Shown here one piece after another: positions 44,607-56,117 of a stretch of DNA of 64,000 nucleotides. The notes beneath the pieces are model-generated. The model made no database searches and was not told where the DNA came from. It worked only from the letters and a program-made list of their open reading frames with translations. Position 1 is the first letter of the stretch. Each line of letters begins with the position of its first letter. Both the position numbers and the translations under genes were made by a program. Origin of the DNA: Halicephalobus mephisto (Eukaryota > Nematoda > Chromadorea > Rhabditida > Panagrolaimidae); NCBI GenBank assembly GCA_009193035.1, contig SWDT01000093.1:95484-159483 (forward strand), written 5' to 3'.

Positions 44607-47600
44607 GTTTGTCCAAAAAATTCAAATGTGCTTTCTGGAGAGGAAATCTGAGTAATCCGATCCGGAGCTTAAGACCTCTTCTGAGTCATTTTGGACACTT
44701 GAAAACGAAAATTAAAAAGTTGCGATTTCAAAAATCCAAAGCGAAAATTATAAAAATAATAACAAAAACGTTATTCACAAAAAGCCATCAGGGAAGATTA
44801 TAGCAAAACTACACTATTTAGAAAAATTTATAAAAAATCATAAAAATTGTTTCAACACGAATTTTTACAATTTTCCACTCGAGACAAAAAAGTTAAATAT
44901 TAATTTTTATGTGGTTATCAAAAATTCTAAGTCACTATTATTAATAAAAAAAGTTTTTTTTATAAAATTTCGTAAAAATTGTTTCAACACGAATTTTTAC
45001 AATTTTCCACTCGAGATAAAAAAGTTAAATATTAATTTTTATGTGGTTATCAAAAATTCTAAGTCACTATTATTAATAAAAAAAAGTTTTTTTTATAAAA
45101 TTTTGTAAAAATTATTTCAACACGAATTTTTGCAGTTTTCCACTCGAGACCAATAATTATGGAAACTGATGATTACTTAGTTGTGAAAAGTTTTAAATCA
45201 CTATTATTATAAAAAGTAAAAAACAAACAATTTTCAAGAAATTGCCTCAAGACAAGTTTTTATGATTTTTCAACTAAAATCAAAAATCATAAAAATTTCT
45301 ATTTACATAATTGAATAAAATTATAAATTATACTATTTTTAGGATTATAGATTTTAGAAAATGTTTTAAAAAATGGTTTCGACGGGAATTTTTGGAATTT
45401 TCCAATCAGGACCAAAATTGTGAAATTCATATTTGTAATTTTAAAAAGTTTTTGAAATTATATTTTTATAAACAATAAAAATATTTATAAAAAAATTAAC
45501 AAAAGTGGTCTCGACGGGAATTTTTGGAATTTTCCAATCGGGACCAAAAACAATGGATTTTTTTGTTTTCTTGACTCTGCAAAGTCCCAAAAGTACCCAG
45601 TACATTCTGAAAATTCCCAGAACCTTTTATAATGTTCCGTAATCTTATCCGAAGACCTTGAAAAAAAAATTCAACGAAAAAGAAGTTTTTATAAATACTA
45701 AACTAGACATGTCGCGTGTTTCGTAACAATAAAATTCCCAAAAAAAATGGAAATAAAGTTGGTCTGTGTATTTTTTCACTGATCTAGTGGTTATTCCATA
45801 ATAATATTCAAATTCGGTGACCACTAAAAGGGATCTGTGGCTCTAAATGTTATCCAGACAACAAAGGAGAAACGAGACTCGGGCTTTCCTTCACCAGATG
45901 GGCGTGTACTTTTTAATGGACAAAAAAAGAAAAATTTTCAAACATAAAATACACAGATTTTTAAAAACATAAAACGAAAAAAGTACTGTAAAGTATCAAA
46001 AATAAGAGATTTTACGAATTTGTCTCAAGACGAATTTCAAGATGAATTTGTACTTTTTAATAAAAAAATTTAAAAATAAAATACACAAATTTCTAAAAAT
46101 ATATTACATAAAAAACTGTAAAATATTAAAGATAGATAATTTTACAAATTAGTTTGAGAGCAAATTTTTCATTTTTTTACTAAAAAAAATTCAAAAATAA
46201 AATACACAGATTTCTAAAAATATATTACATAAAAAAAATGTAAAATATTAAAAATAAAAAAATTATTCTTCGAAACTAATTTGTGAAATTAATTTTTTTA
46301 GATAAACGTGTATTTTTTAATTAAAAAATTTAAAAGTTCAAAGATTTGTAAAGAATAAATAAAAAGAAAATTATATTATTGTAAACATTAAAAATTTTAA
46401 AAATTGTCTCGGAAAGAATTTCGAACTTTCCTTAAGGGAAAAAACGAATATTTGTTAATGAAAAAATTTCAGAAATAAATTCGGAATTTTTATGTGAGTA
46501 AATATTACGAAAAATATGATATTATGAATATTAAAAATATGTTTTTTTCAGAAATTGTCTCGAGTGGAATTTCTCAGAATCCGAAAATTGAAAATAATTT
46601 TCAATTTTTTTTGAATTTTAGGAACTTCTAAAAATTCCAGATTCTGGAAGGTTTTGGAAGCTGTAAAATTCTGGAGCTGAGGAGATTCTCAAAGGTTATT
46701 TAAAATTTCAGAAGTTATTTATGAATTTTAGAAAAGTTTAAAAAAATTTCGAAAATTTTAAAAAAGTTCGAAATTTTCTAAATCTTTAAAAAAAATGGAT
46801 TCTACAGTATTCTAAAAACATAAAATTCCAAAATATTTTAGGTTATCTAAGATTTTTTTTTAATTTCGAAAATTTTAAAAAAGTTCGAAATTTTTCAATG
46901 AATTTTGGAGTATTCTAAAAAATTAAAAATTTGTCAATAAATGTCGAAATTTTATGAGATTTTGGAAAATTTCAAAAATCTTCAATATGATTTTTCAGAA
47001 TCCTAAAATATTCAGAAAAATTATATTTTAATCAATTAGGTTTGATCGAACTGAAACCACATGGAAGATTGTCTTCAGAAAGCACACAAAACTCAAATTT
47101 TAAATACTTGCAAAAATTCAAAAAAATCAAAAATTTTAAAATTTCAGAAATTTAAAAAAATTTAAAAAATCAAAAATTTTAAAATTTCAGAAATTTAAAA
47201 AATTCAAACATGACAGAAATTCCAAAATTACAGAAATTTCAGAAATTCAAAAAATATAGAATTTTCAAAAATTTCAGAAATTCTGAAATTTCAAAAATTT
47301 TAAAATTTCAAAAATTTCAGAAATTTTAAAAATTCAAAAAATACAGAAATTTCAAAAATGACAGAAGTTTCAAAATTCAAAAAACAGAAATTCCAAAAAC
47401 CTACTTTTAGAAGTTGCCGGAAGCTTCTTGGGAAACAAGACTTCTTCGATTTCTATTGTCCTTTGAAAAACCAACTTTGTCGACTAATCTTTAAAATTTA
47501 AACTTTATCCATTCTTGCTATCCTACCATTTCCTAAAAAATGACTTATTAATTTTTTGTTAAATCAACAAAGCGTAATTTCGATGTTTTTAAATTTTCGA

Positions 47601-50600
47601 AAATTTTTTAAAAACTTTTATTCAAAAAATTCTTTTTTTAATTTTTAGAATTTTCTTAGATTTTTATTTTAAAAATTTATTTTTCTTTATTTTTTTAATT
47701 TTTTAAAAATTTTATTTTTCTTTATTTTTTTTAAATTTTATTTTTTTTAAATTTGTTTTTTTTTTATTTTTTTAAATACTTGGCTTCGATGACCAAACTT
47801 TTAATTTTCGAAAAATGTAAAACACGGTTGAATTCGTCTGGAAAGGAAAACACGGCAAATGTGGAACGGAAATAAAGCAAATTTCCAGATCAGGTCAGAC
47901 ATGGGATTCTGTACTAAGTGGATAATAAAATAAAAATATAAAATAAATTTTTACATGTCGAATTTACAAATTACTTATTTTATAAAAGTAAAAAATGGAT
48001 TAAATTTTAAATCTGTGGAATTTTTAATTTTATGAAATTTTTTAAAGCTTTTTAAAAATTTAAAGGTTTTGAATAATTTTTAAAAATTAAAAAATTGAAA
48101 GATTTCGAATAATTTCGAAAATATTTTTTAATGATTTTTAAATTTCGAAAATATTTTAGTAACTTTCATTCAATTCTGAAGAATTTTAAAACCTTTAGTC
48201 AGATTCTGAAAGTTTTCAAATTTTAGTAATATTTTTAGAAATTCTAGTTTTACAGTAGATTCTGGAAAATTCTAGAAGCTCTTATCTGATTCTGAAGACT
48301 TTTAAAACCTTTAGTCAGATTCTAGAAGTTTTCAAGGTTTTATGATATTTCTAAAAATTCTTGTTTTACAGTAGACTCTGGAAGGTTCTAGAAGCTTTTG
48401 TGTTTTCATAATACTTCTAAAATTTTGGTCTTACGGTAGATTTTAGAAAATTCTAGGAATTCTTATCTGATTCTGAAAAACTCTAAAATTTTCAATCTGA
48501 TTTTAGAAGTTTTCAAATTTTAATAATACTTCTAAAATTTTGGTCTTACGGTAGATTTTAGAAAAATCTAGGAATTCTTATCTGATTCTGAAAAACTCTA
48601 AAATTTTCAATCTGATTTTAAAAATTTTCAAATTTTAATAATATTTCTAAAATTTTTAAAATCTTACAGTAGATTTTAGAAGTCTATATCTGATTCTGGA
48701 AAGTTTTAAAATCTTCAATCTGATTTTAGAAGTTTTCAAAACTTTCTGCAAAATTTCCCGATTTTCAATTTAATTCTAAAATTTCTTACATCATTTTTTT
48801 TTTTTTTAAATTTAAAAAATCCCACTGGATTCTGCAAAGTAACCAAAGCAAAGTAGAAAAATTCAAAATTCTTCGAGAAAAAGCAGGAAACAATTTGAAA
48901 AAAACCGATTTTTAAAAAAATTTAAAAACTTTAAAAAATGAAATCATACTTTTTAACAACTACAATATACCAGGAAATTTTTGTTTTTAATTACTGTATA
49001 ATTTTAACTGACATCAATTTGGACAAATGTTTGGGTAAATTTTTTCATAAAATTAATTATTCAAAAGCAATTTTGTTTTTGCTTAGAGGAAAATCTGGAA
49101 AAACTGGTCGCTACAATTATGCAAACTGGTCCGTTGAGGAATCCTGACGCAAATTGTGGTCTCGGAAAGTTTTAAAAAATTATTTAATCTTTAAATTTAA
49201 GTAAATACTATGACGAAACAATGAACTAATGGGAAAAGTAAAAAATTTAAAATAGTTAAAAAAATTTATTTTAGAATTTTCAAAAAAATCACTTTTTTTC
49301 AAAAATCTTCAAAAAAATCATTTTTTTTTATTGGAAAATCAATTTTTTTTCGTTCGAGAATCTTTAGAAAATTATCTTTTTATTCGAAAATTATCAAAGA
49401 AAATTATTCTTTACTGAAAATCTTCAAAAAAATTACTTTTTTATTCGAAAATCTTTTAAAAAATTTTTTTTTTATTCGAAAATTATCAAAAAAATCACTT
49501 TTTTATTCAAAAATCATTAAAAAATTACTTTTTTATTCAAAAATCTTTAAAAAAATTATTTTTTTTATTCAAAAATCATCTAAAAAATCAGTTTTTCATT
49601 CAAGAATCTTCAAAAAAAAGTCATTTTTTTCTTTTTAAGAATCATTTAAAAAATTTTTCTTTTTTTATTGAAGAACCATTGAAGCAATTTTTTCTTTTTC
49701 CGTTCAGGAACTACGGGAACAATTTTTTTCCGTTTGGAAGTTGTCGAAAAACTTTCTTTTCGTCTGGAAGTTCTCAGACAGTTTTTAATTTTTCCATTCG
49801 AGAGCAGGAAAAAAGAATTTTAAAATTTTTCCACTCGAGACCATAAAAAAAAGTTTTTTTATATTTTTCCATTCGGGACCAGGAAAAAAGAATTTTAAAA
49901 TTTTTCCACTCGAGACCATAAAAAAAAGTTTTTTTATATTTTTCCATTCGGGACCAGGAAAAAAAAGTTTTTTTCTGTTCAGAATTACTTAAATGAATTT
50001 TTTTCCATTTGAGACCATTCAAACTAATTTTTCCGTTCAAAACCACTCGAACGAATTTTTTCTTTCAATTTAAACTTAATTAAAATTCTATTTTTTCATT
50101 GATTTTTAGTTTTTTTAAATTAAAAAAATATTAATATAAAAATAATTAAATTTCTAAAAAATGAAAAAAATAAAGAACATTAAAAAGTAACTTTTACGAC
50201 GACTCTCGAGCGGAATTTGGATTTTGTAATAAAAATAATCCAAAGTTCAGATTTCTACATTAAAATAAGAAAATTCGTTTTTCCCTAAGGATTGTTGATG
50301 AAGAAAATCGTTTTTATTCAAGTCAAAAAACTTTGAAAACGACGGTCAATCAAGATACTTAAGCCGGAATTTTCCTCAATTTAATTCAAATTTTTTATTT
50401 AATTTTAAAAAAAAAATTTTATTGAAAAATTTAAAAAATTTACCTTGAGGATATTTGATGAAAAATAAATTTTAACTAGGAATTTAAAAATGATAAAATA
50501 GAAATAATTTTAAGTGGAATTTGGAAGTGACTTTAAAAATTTCAAAACGGCCCGAGGAAAAAAGTCATGTTCTAATTGAAAATTGAGTTATATATGATTG

Positions 50601-50730
50601 CGGCTGACGACTAGCGCCAAAATTGAATTCATATTCAACAAAGAAATTTGGACAAGCTTTTGAAGACGCTTTTAAAATTTGGATCAGAATAAACTTTTTC
50701 GGGAAACAGGAAAAACGCAAAATTCCGCGA
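44607..50730. other. Gene-poor AT-rich region upstream of the channel gene
   Basis: About 6 kb with no supported gene. It consists largely of tandem and low-complexity repeats: 44830-45170 (unit about 124 bases with AATTTTTACAATTTTCCACT), 45980-46260 (AAAATACACARATTTYTAAA), 48180-48760 (unit about 115 bases with ATTTTCAATCTGATTTTAGA), 49250-49600 (TTTTTATTCAAAAATC about 30-base units) and 49790-49990 (ACTCGAGACCATAAAAAAAA). It may contain the channel promoter and untranslated exons. Confidence 0.6.
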
Positions 50731-50734
50731 CTAT

Positions 50735-51290
50735 AAAGCGAAAAATCAACGAAAATAAATGGATGAAATTTAATAACATTTGAGATTGAATTGAGTGTTT
50801 TCGTTTCGAGATCTGAAAAGTCCGAAAAAATGGGGATTTTATTGTTATATAGTTGTTGGTTAGTAGGTTATGAAGTTGAAAGTTTAAATAAATCAACTTT
50901 GAGAGAGAGAGAGATACTGTCAACAGTATAGTTAAATTGCTTTTTTATATCAACGACAAATCAACGAAGATAAGTAACTGAAATCAAGTAATATTTAAGA
51001 TGGAATTGAGTATTTTCGTTTTGAGATTTGAAAAATCCGAAAAAATGGGGATTTTATTGTTATATAGTTGTTGGTTAGTAAGTTATAGAATTAAAATCTG
51101 ATAAACAAGTGAACTCATAAAAATCAACTTTGAGAGACAGATACTGTCGATATTATAGTTGAACTTCTTTTTTCTATTGACAAAAAATAAGAGATGAAAA
51201 ATCAATAAGATATTATAACACTTAAAATTAAATTGAATGTTTTCGTTTTGATACTTGGATAATTGAGAAAGTGTGATTTATACTATTTTG
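50735..51290 (+). repeat. Tandem duplication, unit about 215 bases
   Basis: Two good copies (about 50735-50945 and 50950-51165) share GAAAAAATGGGGATTTTATT, GTTATATAGTTGTTGGTTAG and AAATCAACTTTGAGAGA. A third, decayed copy extends to about 51290. It is non-coding. Confidence 0.85.
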
Positions 51291-51686
51291 TTTTTATAAC
51301 TCCACATACTGTAGAGTCAAAATTATAAATAACATCTTTCATATGATCCAACAATGAGTTTTGAGAAATTGAAATCTTATCAAAAACGTCAGTAATTTGT
51401 CCCTAAGTAAAAACGAAAAATCAACGAAATATTCACACAAAAAGAAGTGCAACTTTTAGTTCAGTAACGAATGAAAATCGTTACTATCACGTTTTAATTT
51501 TCATCACAAATGTCAATAATCATGCAAAATGTGACGATTATATCATATTTATCAATTGTTACGGGACTAAATGTTGTTTTACGTGTAGTAAACGTGATTG
51601 TGTAATGCTCAAAATAGAATTGTTTTAGTTTTTAGAGTTCTGATAGCTCAATCATTACAGATCACATCATTTTAGTTGTTTATCAG

Positions 51687-52275
51687 CTAATAGGTCATAG
51701 AATTAAAACTCTTAATAAGTGAATCCTTCAATTGATTGAAGAGTTGGTTTTGAGACAGAACAGTACCGTTCAATACATGGTCAGGTTTGTTTCCAGTACA
51801 AGTGGAGAAAAGATTTGAAGAGTCCGTGTACTGAGACTGATCAATCACATAAAATTCGGTATTCAAAGCTGCAACAGTTTGGTAAGTGGAGTAAGCAGCT
51901 GTCAGATTTCTGATAGCCTCCGTTTCCGCTAGTAGAAGAACCGAGAAGTTCTTATAGAAACTGGAGTTGGCAGTTGCTATGTACCGGCCGAGAATAGGTT
52001 CGAGGAAGGTTCGGTCTCCATTGATAAAATTATCCAAGGACATTACTTGGATGAAGGCTGACAAAGTTGAATTGAAGCTGTGCAGTAATTGGGGTTCGAT
52101 TGACTTAGAGATGGGGTCTCCGAAGAAGGAAAGGGAGAACCTCTGATTCGGATTGAAGGTCATAGTGTTCACTAGTCTCTAGGTTAGCTTTACGAAATTC
52201 AGTTTAGTTTCGGTTCAAATTGTCATGGTAGCTTTTTCAATGGAGTAGAGAGCAGAGTTCAGTTTGGTCGAAGAT
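51687..52275 (-). pseudogene. vWA-like copy D, module 3 only
   Basis: On the minus strand the frame from TMTFNPNQRFSLSFFGD to LFNQLKDSLIKSFNSMTY covers most of module 3, with many changes in positions conserved elsewhere (TYQTVAALN, DSSNLFS). The start of the module is readable only through stop codons (SALYSIEKATMTI, stop, TKLNFVKLT, stop, RLVN). Modules 1 and 2, linker and signal peptide are absent. It is a 5'-truncated, decaying copy. Confidence 0.88.
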
Positions 52276-53020
52276 CTACATGAAAATCTAAAACAACGCC
52301 TAATTTGGTAACGCCCAAAACGATCAAAAAAATAAGTTAGTTTTTGAGACCAGATAAGAGTTAAATTGATCTAGTTGTCAATTAACTAAATAAATATCCT
52401 TTATTATTTAGTGTTAATTATTATGGAGGATAATAAAGAGTAATATTACTTGTCAAAGTAGTAAAAACCTACAATCTTCACTTAACAAAGGAAATATATG
52501 CAAAAAGAAAAGATTTCCTTTCATGTATTACAAGATTAAGTCGGAATATTTTTTCCATCTGACAATTTTTCTCTCGGAGATTCTCAAGCGTCAATCCGGT
52601 AGTAATTTGTAAACATTGTCGAATTTTCTTGTTTTAAAAAACTAAGCCAAAATCGTTTAATTCCACACAAAAAATGGATACATGATGTATAATGTATGGA
52701 TGCATTAAAACGACTTTGATATCTCAGATACATTGTATTTGATGTACTGATATATTAAGTTTGTATTGATGCATTGTATCTAATGTATCTGGTACATTAG
52801 AGCCGCTTTAATGTATCCTTTTTGTGTAAAATAATGCGATTTGTATTAAACAATAATTTCAAATTAGTCGAAAAGTATGTCAATTCACTTGTCCCAATAT
52901 TGAAAGCAATCTGCAGTTTTATTTCTAAGATTGTTTTGTTGAACTCGATGTAAATCTTTTAATTCGACTTAAAGATATATTTAGAAGGCACACCTATAAA
53001 GGAATCAAAAAGAAGAAATA
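52276..53020. other. Spacer between pseudogene D and the lectin gene
   Basis: No gene is seen. 52672-52830 is related to the TA-rich repeat at 39700-40110 (ACATTAGAGCCGCTTTAATG, TACATTGTATTTGATGTACT). Confidence 0.6.
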
Positions 53021-53079
53021 TCGATTGATAAGGAACATTAATTTAATATTTGAGTTTTCTCGCATTATACTCTGAGAAA

Positions 53080-55490
53080 ATGCTCAAATATTGGCCTTCA
53101 TTTTTGATTCTTGTTTTTGTTACAAGTAGTACCTCTTCTAAAGTACCCAAATGGAGTTGCTTACTTTTTTCAAGCAGTGTGCAAAATTTTAGTACTGCTG
53201 AATTTAGTTGTAACCATCAACAGGGACACTTAGTCTCTATTCCTTATGATTATGTCAACCATTTTATAGCTGGTAAATTTAGTTTTATTTAACATAAAAT
53301 GAATGATTTCTCAGATACAATCAGCACCACTCTCGGATTATCGGAAAACCAAAGATTCTGGATTGGGGTAATTAATTCAGCCATGGACTCAACTACGTGG
53401 CAGAATGTAGATGATGGATCTAATGCAACTTATTTAGACTGGGGACCTGATGAACCAAAAACTATGACGGAAGAAAACGGCTGTGTATCTATAGATTCTA
53501 AGGGATTCTGGTATAATGATGAGTGTAGAAATAATTATACGTTCATTTGCGGAGTTGCTGAAGATGATCTTATTTCGACAAAATCTTCTACAAGATCGAC
53601 AAACTCTGCAGTGAATCAAAGTCCATCATCTACTCCAAAAGTCACGGGAAGCACGCATGCTATACCTTCTGTGTCGAGTTCAACCTCATTCCCCACATCA
53701 TCAGGACCCATTTTGTCCTGCAAATCTCATGTCATATTCTCCGTCGACTGTTCTATTAAGGATACAACACCTGAACAATTGAACGATACTATTAATTTTA
53801 TAACCAATCAATTTGTGAACAAGCTAATATTCCCCACAATGAAGCCATTCATGTTTTCGATACATGGGGAAACTTGGGTTTCTGGACCATATGTTCATGA
53901 AACAATCTCGAGCTTAATTCAATCTGTAAAAACTTTCTCGCATGTTGGTTCCACAGACAACGGGAATGACGCAGCTTTTTTCATGTACGTTTGTACTGTT
54001 AAGAGTTTTTTGTTATTACTATCTGAGATAGAGAATAAGATCCTGCAAATATGTTAAAACATATCTCATGTTAATGATATTTTTGCTATTTTCGAGGCAT
54101 CAAAAATTACAGGATTTATGTGGTTTTTTCTGAATTTTTATGATACAAATACAGCAATTCTTTTTCGATGAAGTATTTGAGTATTATAATTTGTAATAGC
54201 TGTTAATGCGTTTATATATAAATATGAATCCCTGTGTTCGAAATGTTGTCTCTTCCTTACTTTATTCCGAACACAAATCTTAAACTTGGGTAATTAAACC
54301 TTATAAACGCGCTATAAAATACAAACACAACATGATTGATAAATCTTTGTTAAGACTGTTAGCAGTCTCTCTGGATCGGTGGCGTTATCGCCGTTCCGAT
54401 CACCTTAAAGTTAGGTAGAGGGTTATGTAATCTATATATTGTAATACAGGGATTTGTAGATTTATCTAGGCAGAATACAATTTCAAAACATTGATTACGG
54501 AATCAACTAATATTAAGGAACAATCAGTGTACGAGATCAAAATTGTCAAGTTGCTGTAATTTTGAATAAGTTCTAGAAATTCGCATCATGACAATTTTGT
54601 AAAAATGTCCATTCTTACAACATTATGATTTTAGAGGCATTAGAGAGTTGTCGACTTTCACAGGAATAGCTGACTATAAAGATGGAATTCCAATTAACGC
54701 AATATCATTCTCCGCATCTAATTTAGGAGAGACTCATATCAATTCTACTAACAACTATGTATCAACGTTGAAAACACTGGGAGTTAATACAGTAAATGTA
54801 GTCTTCATGAAATCAACCATTGATGAAACAAATTACAAAAATATAACTGGTTTGAAAATTGTTCCTTTGTCTGATCCGACGACGATGATTTCCAGTCTCC
54901 GTAAAAATATGGTCTGTGGAGGGAATGAGCCTGTTTACTATCCTTGTGATACCTGGATTTCGTTTATAATTGGTAGCTCTACTTCCATGACGGAAGATGA
55001 TTTTCAAACTCAACTGAATTTTATTTCCAATGAAATTGGACAAATGAATCATCCGGAAAAGATTCAGATCATCGGTCAACATCAAATGATCCAGCCATGG
55101 CTCACGGTTGATTCAATTTTAAGTATCCAAGACGTATTAAGTAATAATGAATACAATATAAATGGAGATTTTAATTTGACATCAATACTTGAAAGCCTTT
55201 ATAAGACTTATATTGATGTAACCAATATTAATGAAAATATTGGCCCATCATCAGGGGCTGTAATATTTATTACTGATACTTCTTCACTTGAGAACGACGA
55301 AGGAGGAGAAGAACTTGCCAGAAAATTAATTTCCATCGGCTTCAAATTAACCTTTATTCTTTTCGGTCCAGATGTAGATCAATCCAAGTTGACTAACTAC
55401 ACGTCTAATTTCGTGACTTGGAAAAATTTGAGTAACCCTAAACCAGATAATTGGAATGCCGTTTCTCTCGACGCTTATGCTTGTACGTAA
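53080..55490 (+). CDS. Secreted C-type lectin with vWA-like modules
   Basis: Exons 53080-53272, 53315-53984 and 54635-55490 join in phase to 572 aa. Signal peptide: MLKYWPSFLILVFVTSSTSS. A C-type lectin domain (about 24-165) begins WSCLLFSSSVQNFSTAEFSC and has GHLVSIP, RFWIGVINSAMDSTTWQNVD, YLDWGPDEPK and NGCVSIDSKGFWYNDECRNN with FICG. The usual calcium/sugar EPN motif reads DEP, and WND reads WYNDE, so classical sugar binding is uncertain. A Ser/Thr-rich linker (about 170-215) leads to two degenerate vWA-like modules (starting about 216 and 385), both without DxSxS. This resembles the clec-plus-vWA proteins of nematodes. Upstream are TATAAAG (52995) and TGATAAG (53026-53032). It lies on the opposite strand to D and E. 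AT-rich codons contrast with the GC-rich A-C and E-G copies. Confidence 0.88.
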
Positions 55491-56117
55491 TAAGGAAGTC
55501 ATAACTTCGATTACTACATTGCAATACGTAATTTATTTTAAACTAAAACATTAATCTCGTTTTAAAATCTTCTTCAAGACTTTGTTCAAATACGAAATTT
55601 TAAAATCCGACAAGTAGAAATAACCTTTAAATTCCACAGTCTCAGAAATAAATTCGACTGTATCGCTATATTTGTGAAAAAGAAATATATAAAGCATGTA
55701 AACCTTCTTGACATTCAAAATTATCTTATTAGATCGGTCAACATGAAATTAATACCCGAGCCTGGCTTTTAAAATTTTCAAACAGCATAAGCCAATTTTT
55801 TACTGAACACAATTAAACTTTTTAACATTCACTGTATTCAATGGTTAAATTGCATTGTTATTTCAAATTTACCGAAGTAAGATAATGTGAAATGTAAAAC
55901 TTTTTTTCAATTTGAGGTTTTCATAAGAAAACTCTTAATCAATGTAATAACTCGTTTTCCAACATACAAATGCCATTAGTGCCAGTGTTTCATTGTTTCT
56001 CCATTCAAGTGAAATAAAGTTTGTTTGATTTTACAAGACGCAAAAGAAACTTGTACTAGAAATAATCTTTATCAATCTTCCAACGACACAGATTACATGA
56101 TTTTAGTTATTCTCTGC
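55491..56117. other. Gap between convergent lectin gene and copy E
   Basis: No gene is seen. It is AT-rich and contains the 3' ends of both genes. Confidence 0.5.

Noticed and set aside
49774..50046. A repetitive minus-strand protein (FFSWSRMEKYKKTFFYGLEW units)
   Set aside because: It is a translated tandem DNA repeat in AT-rich DNA, with no start or splice context.
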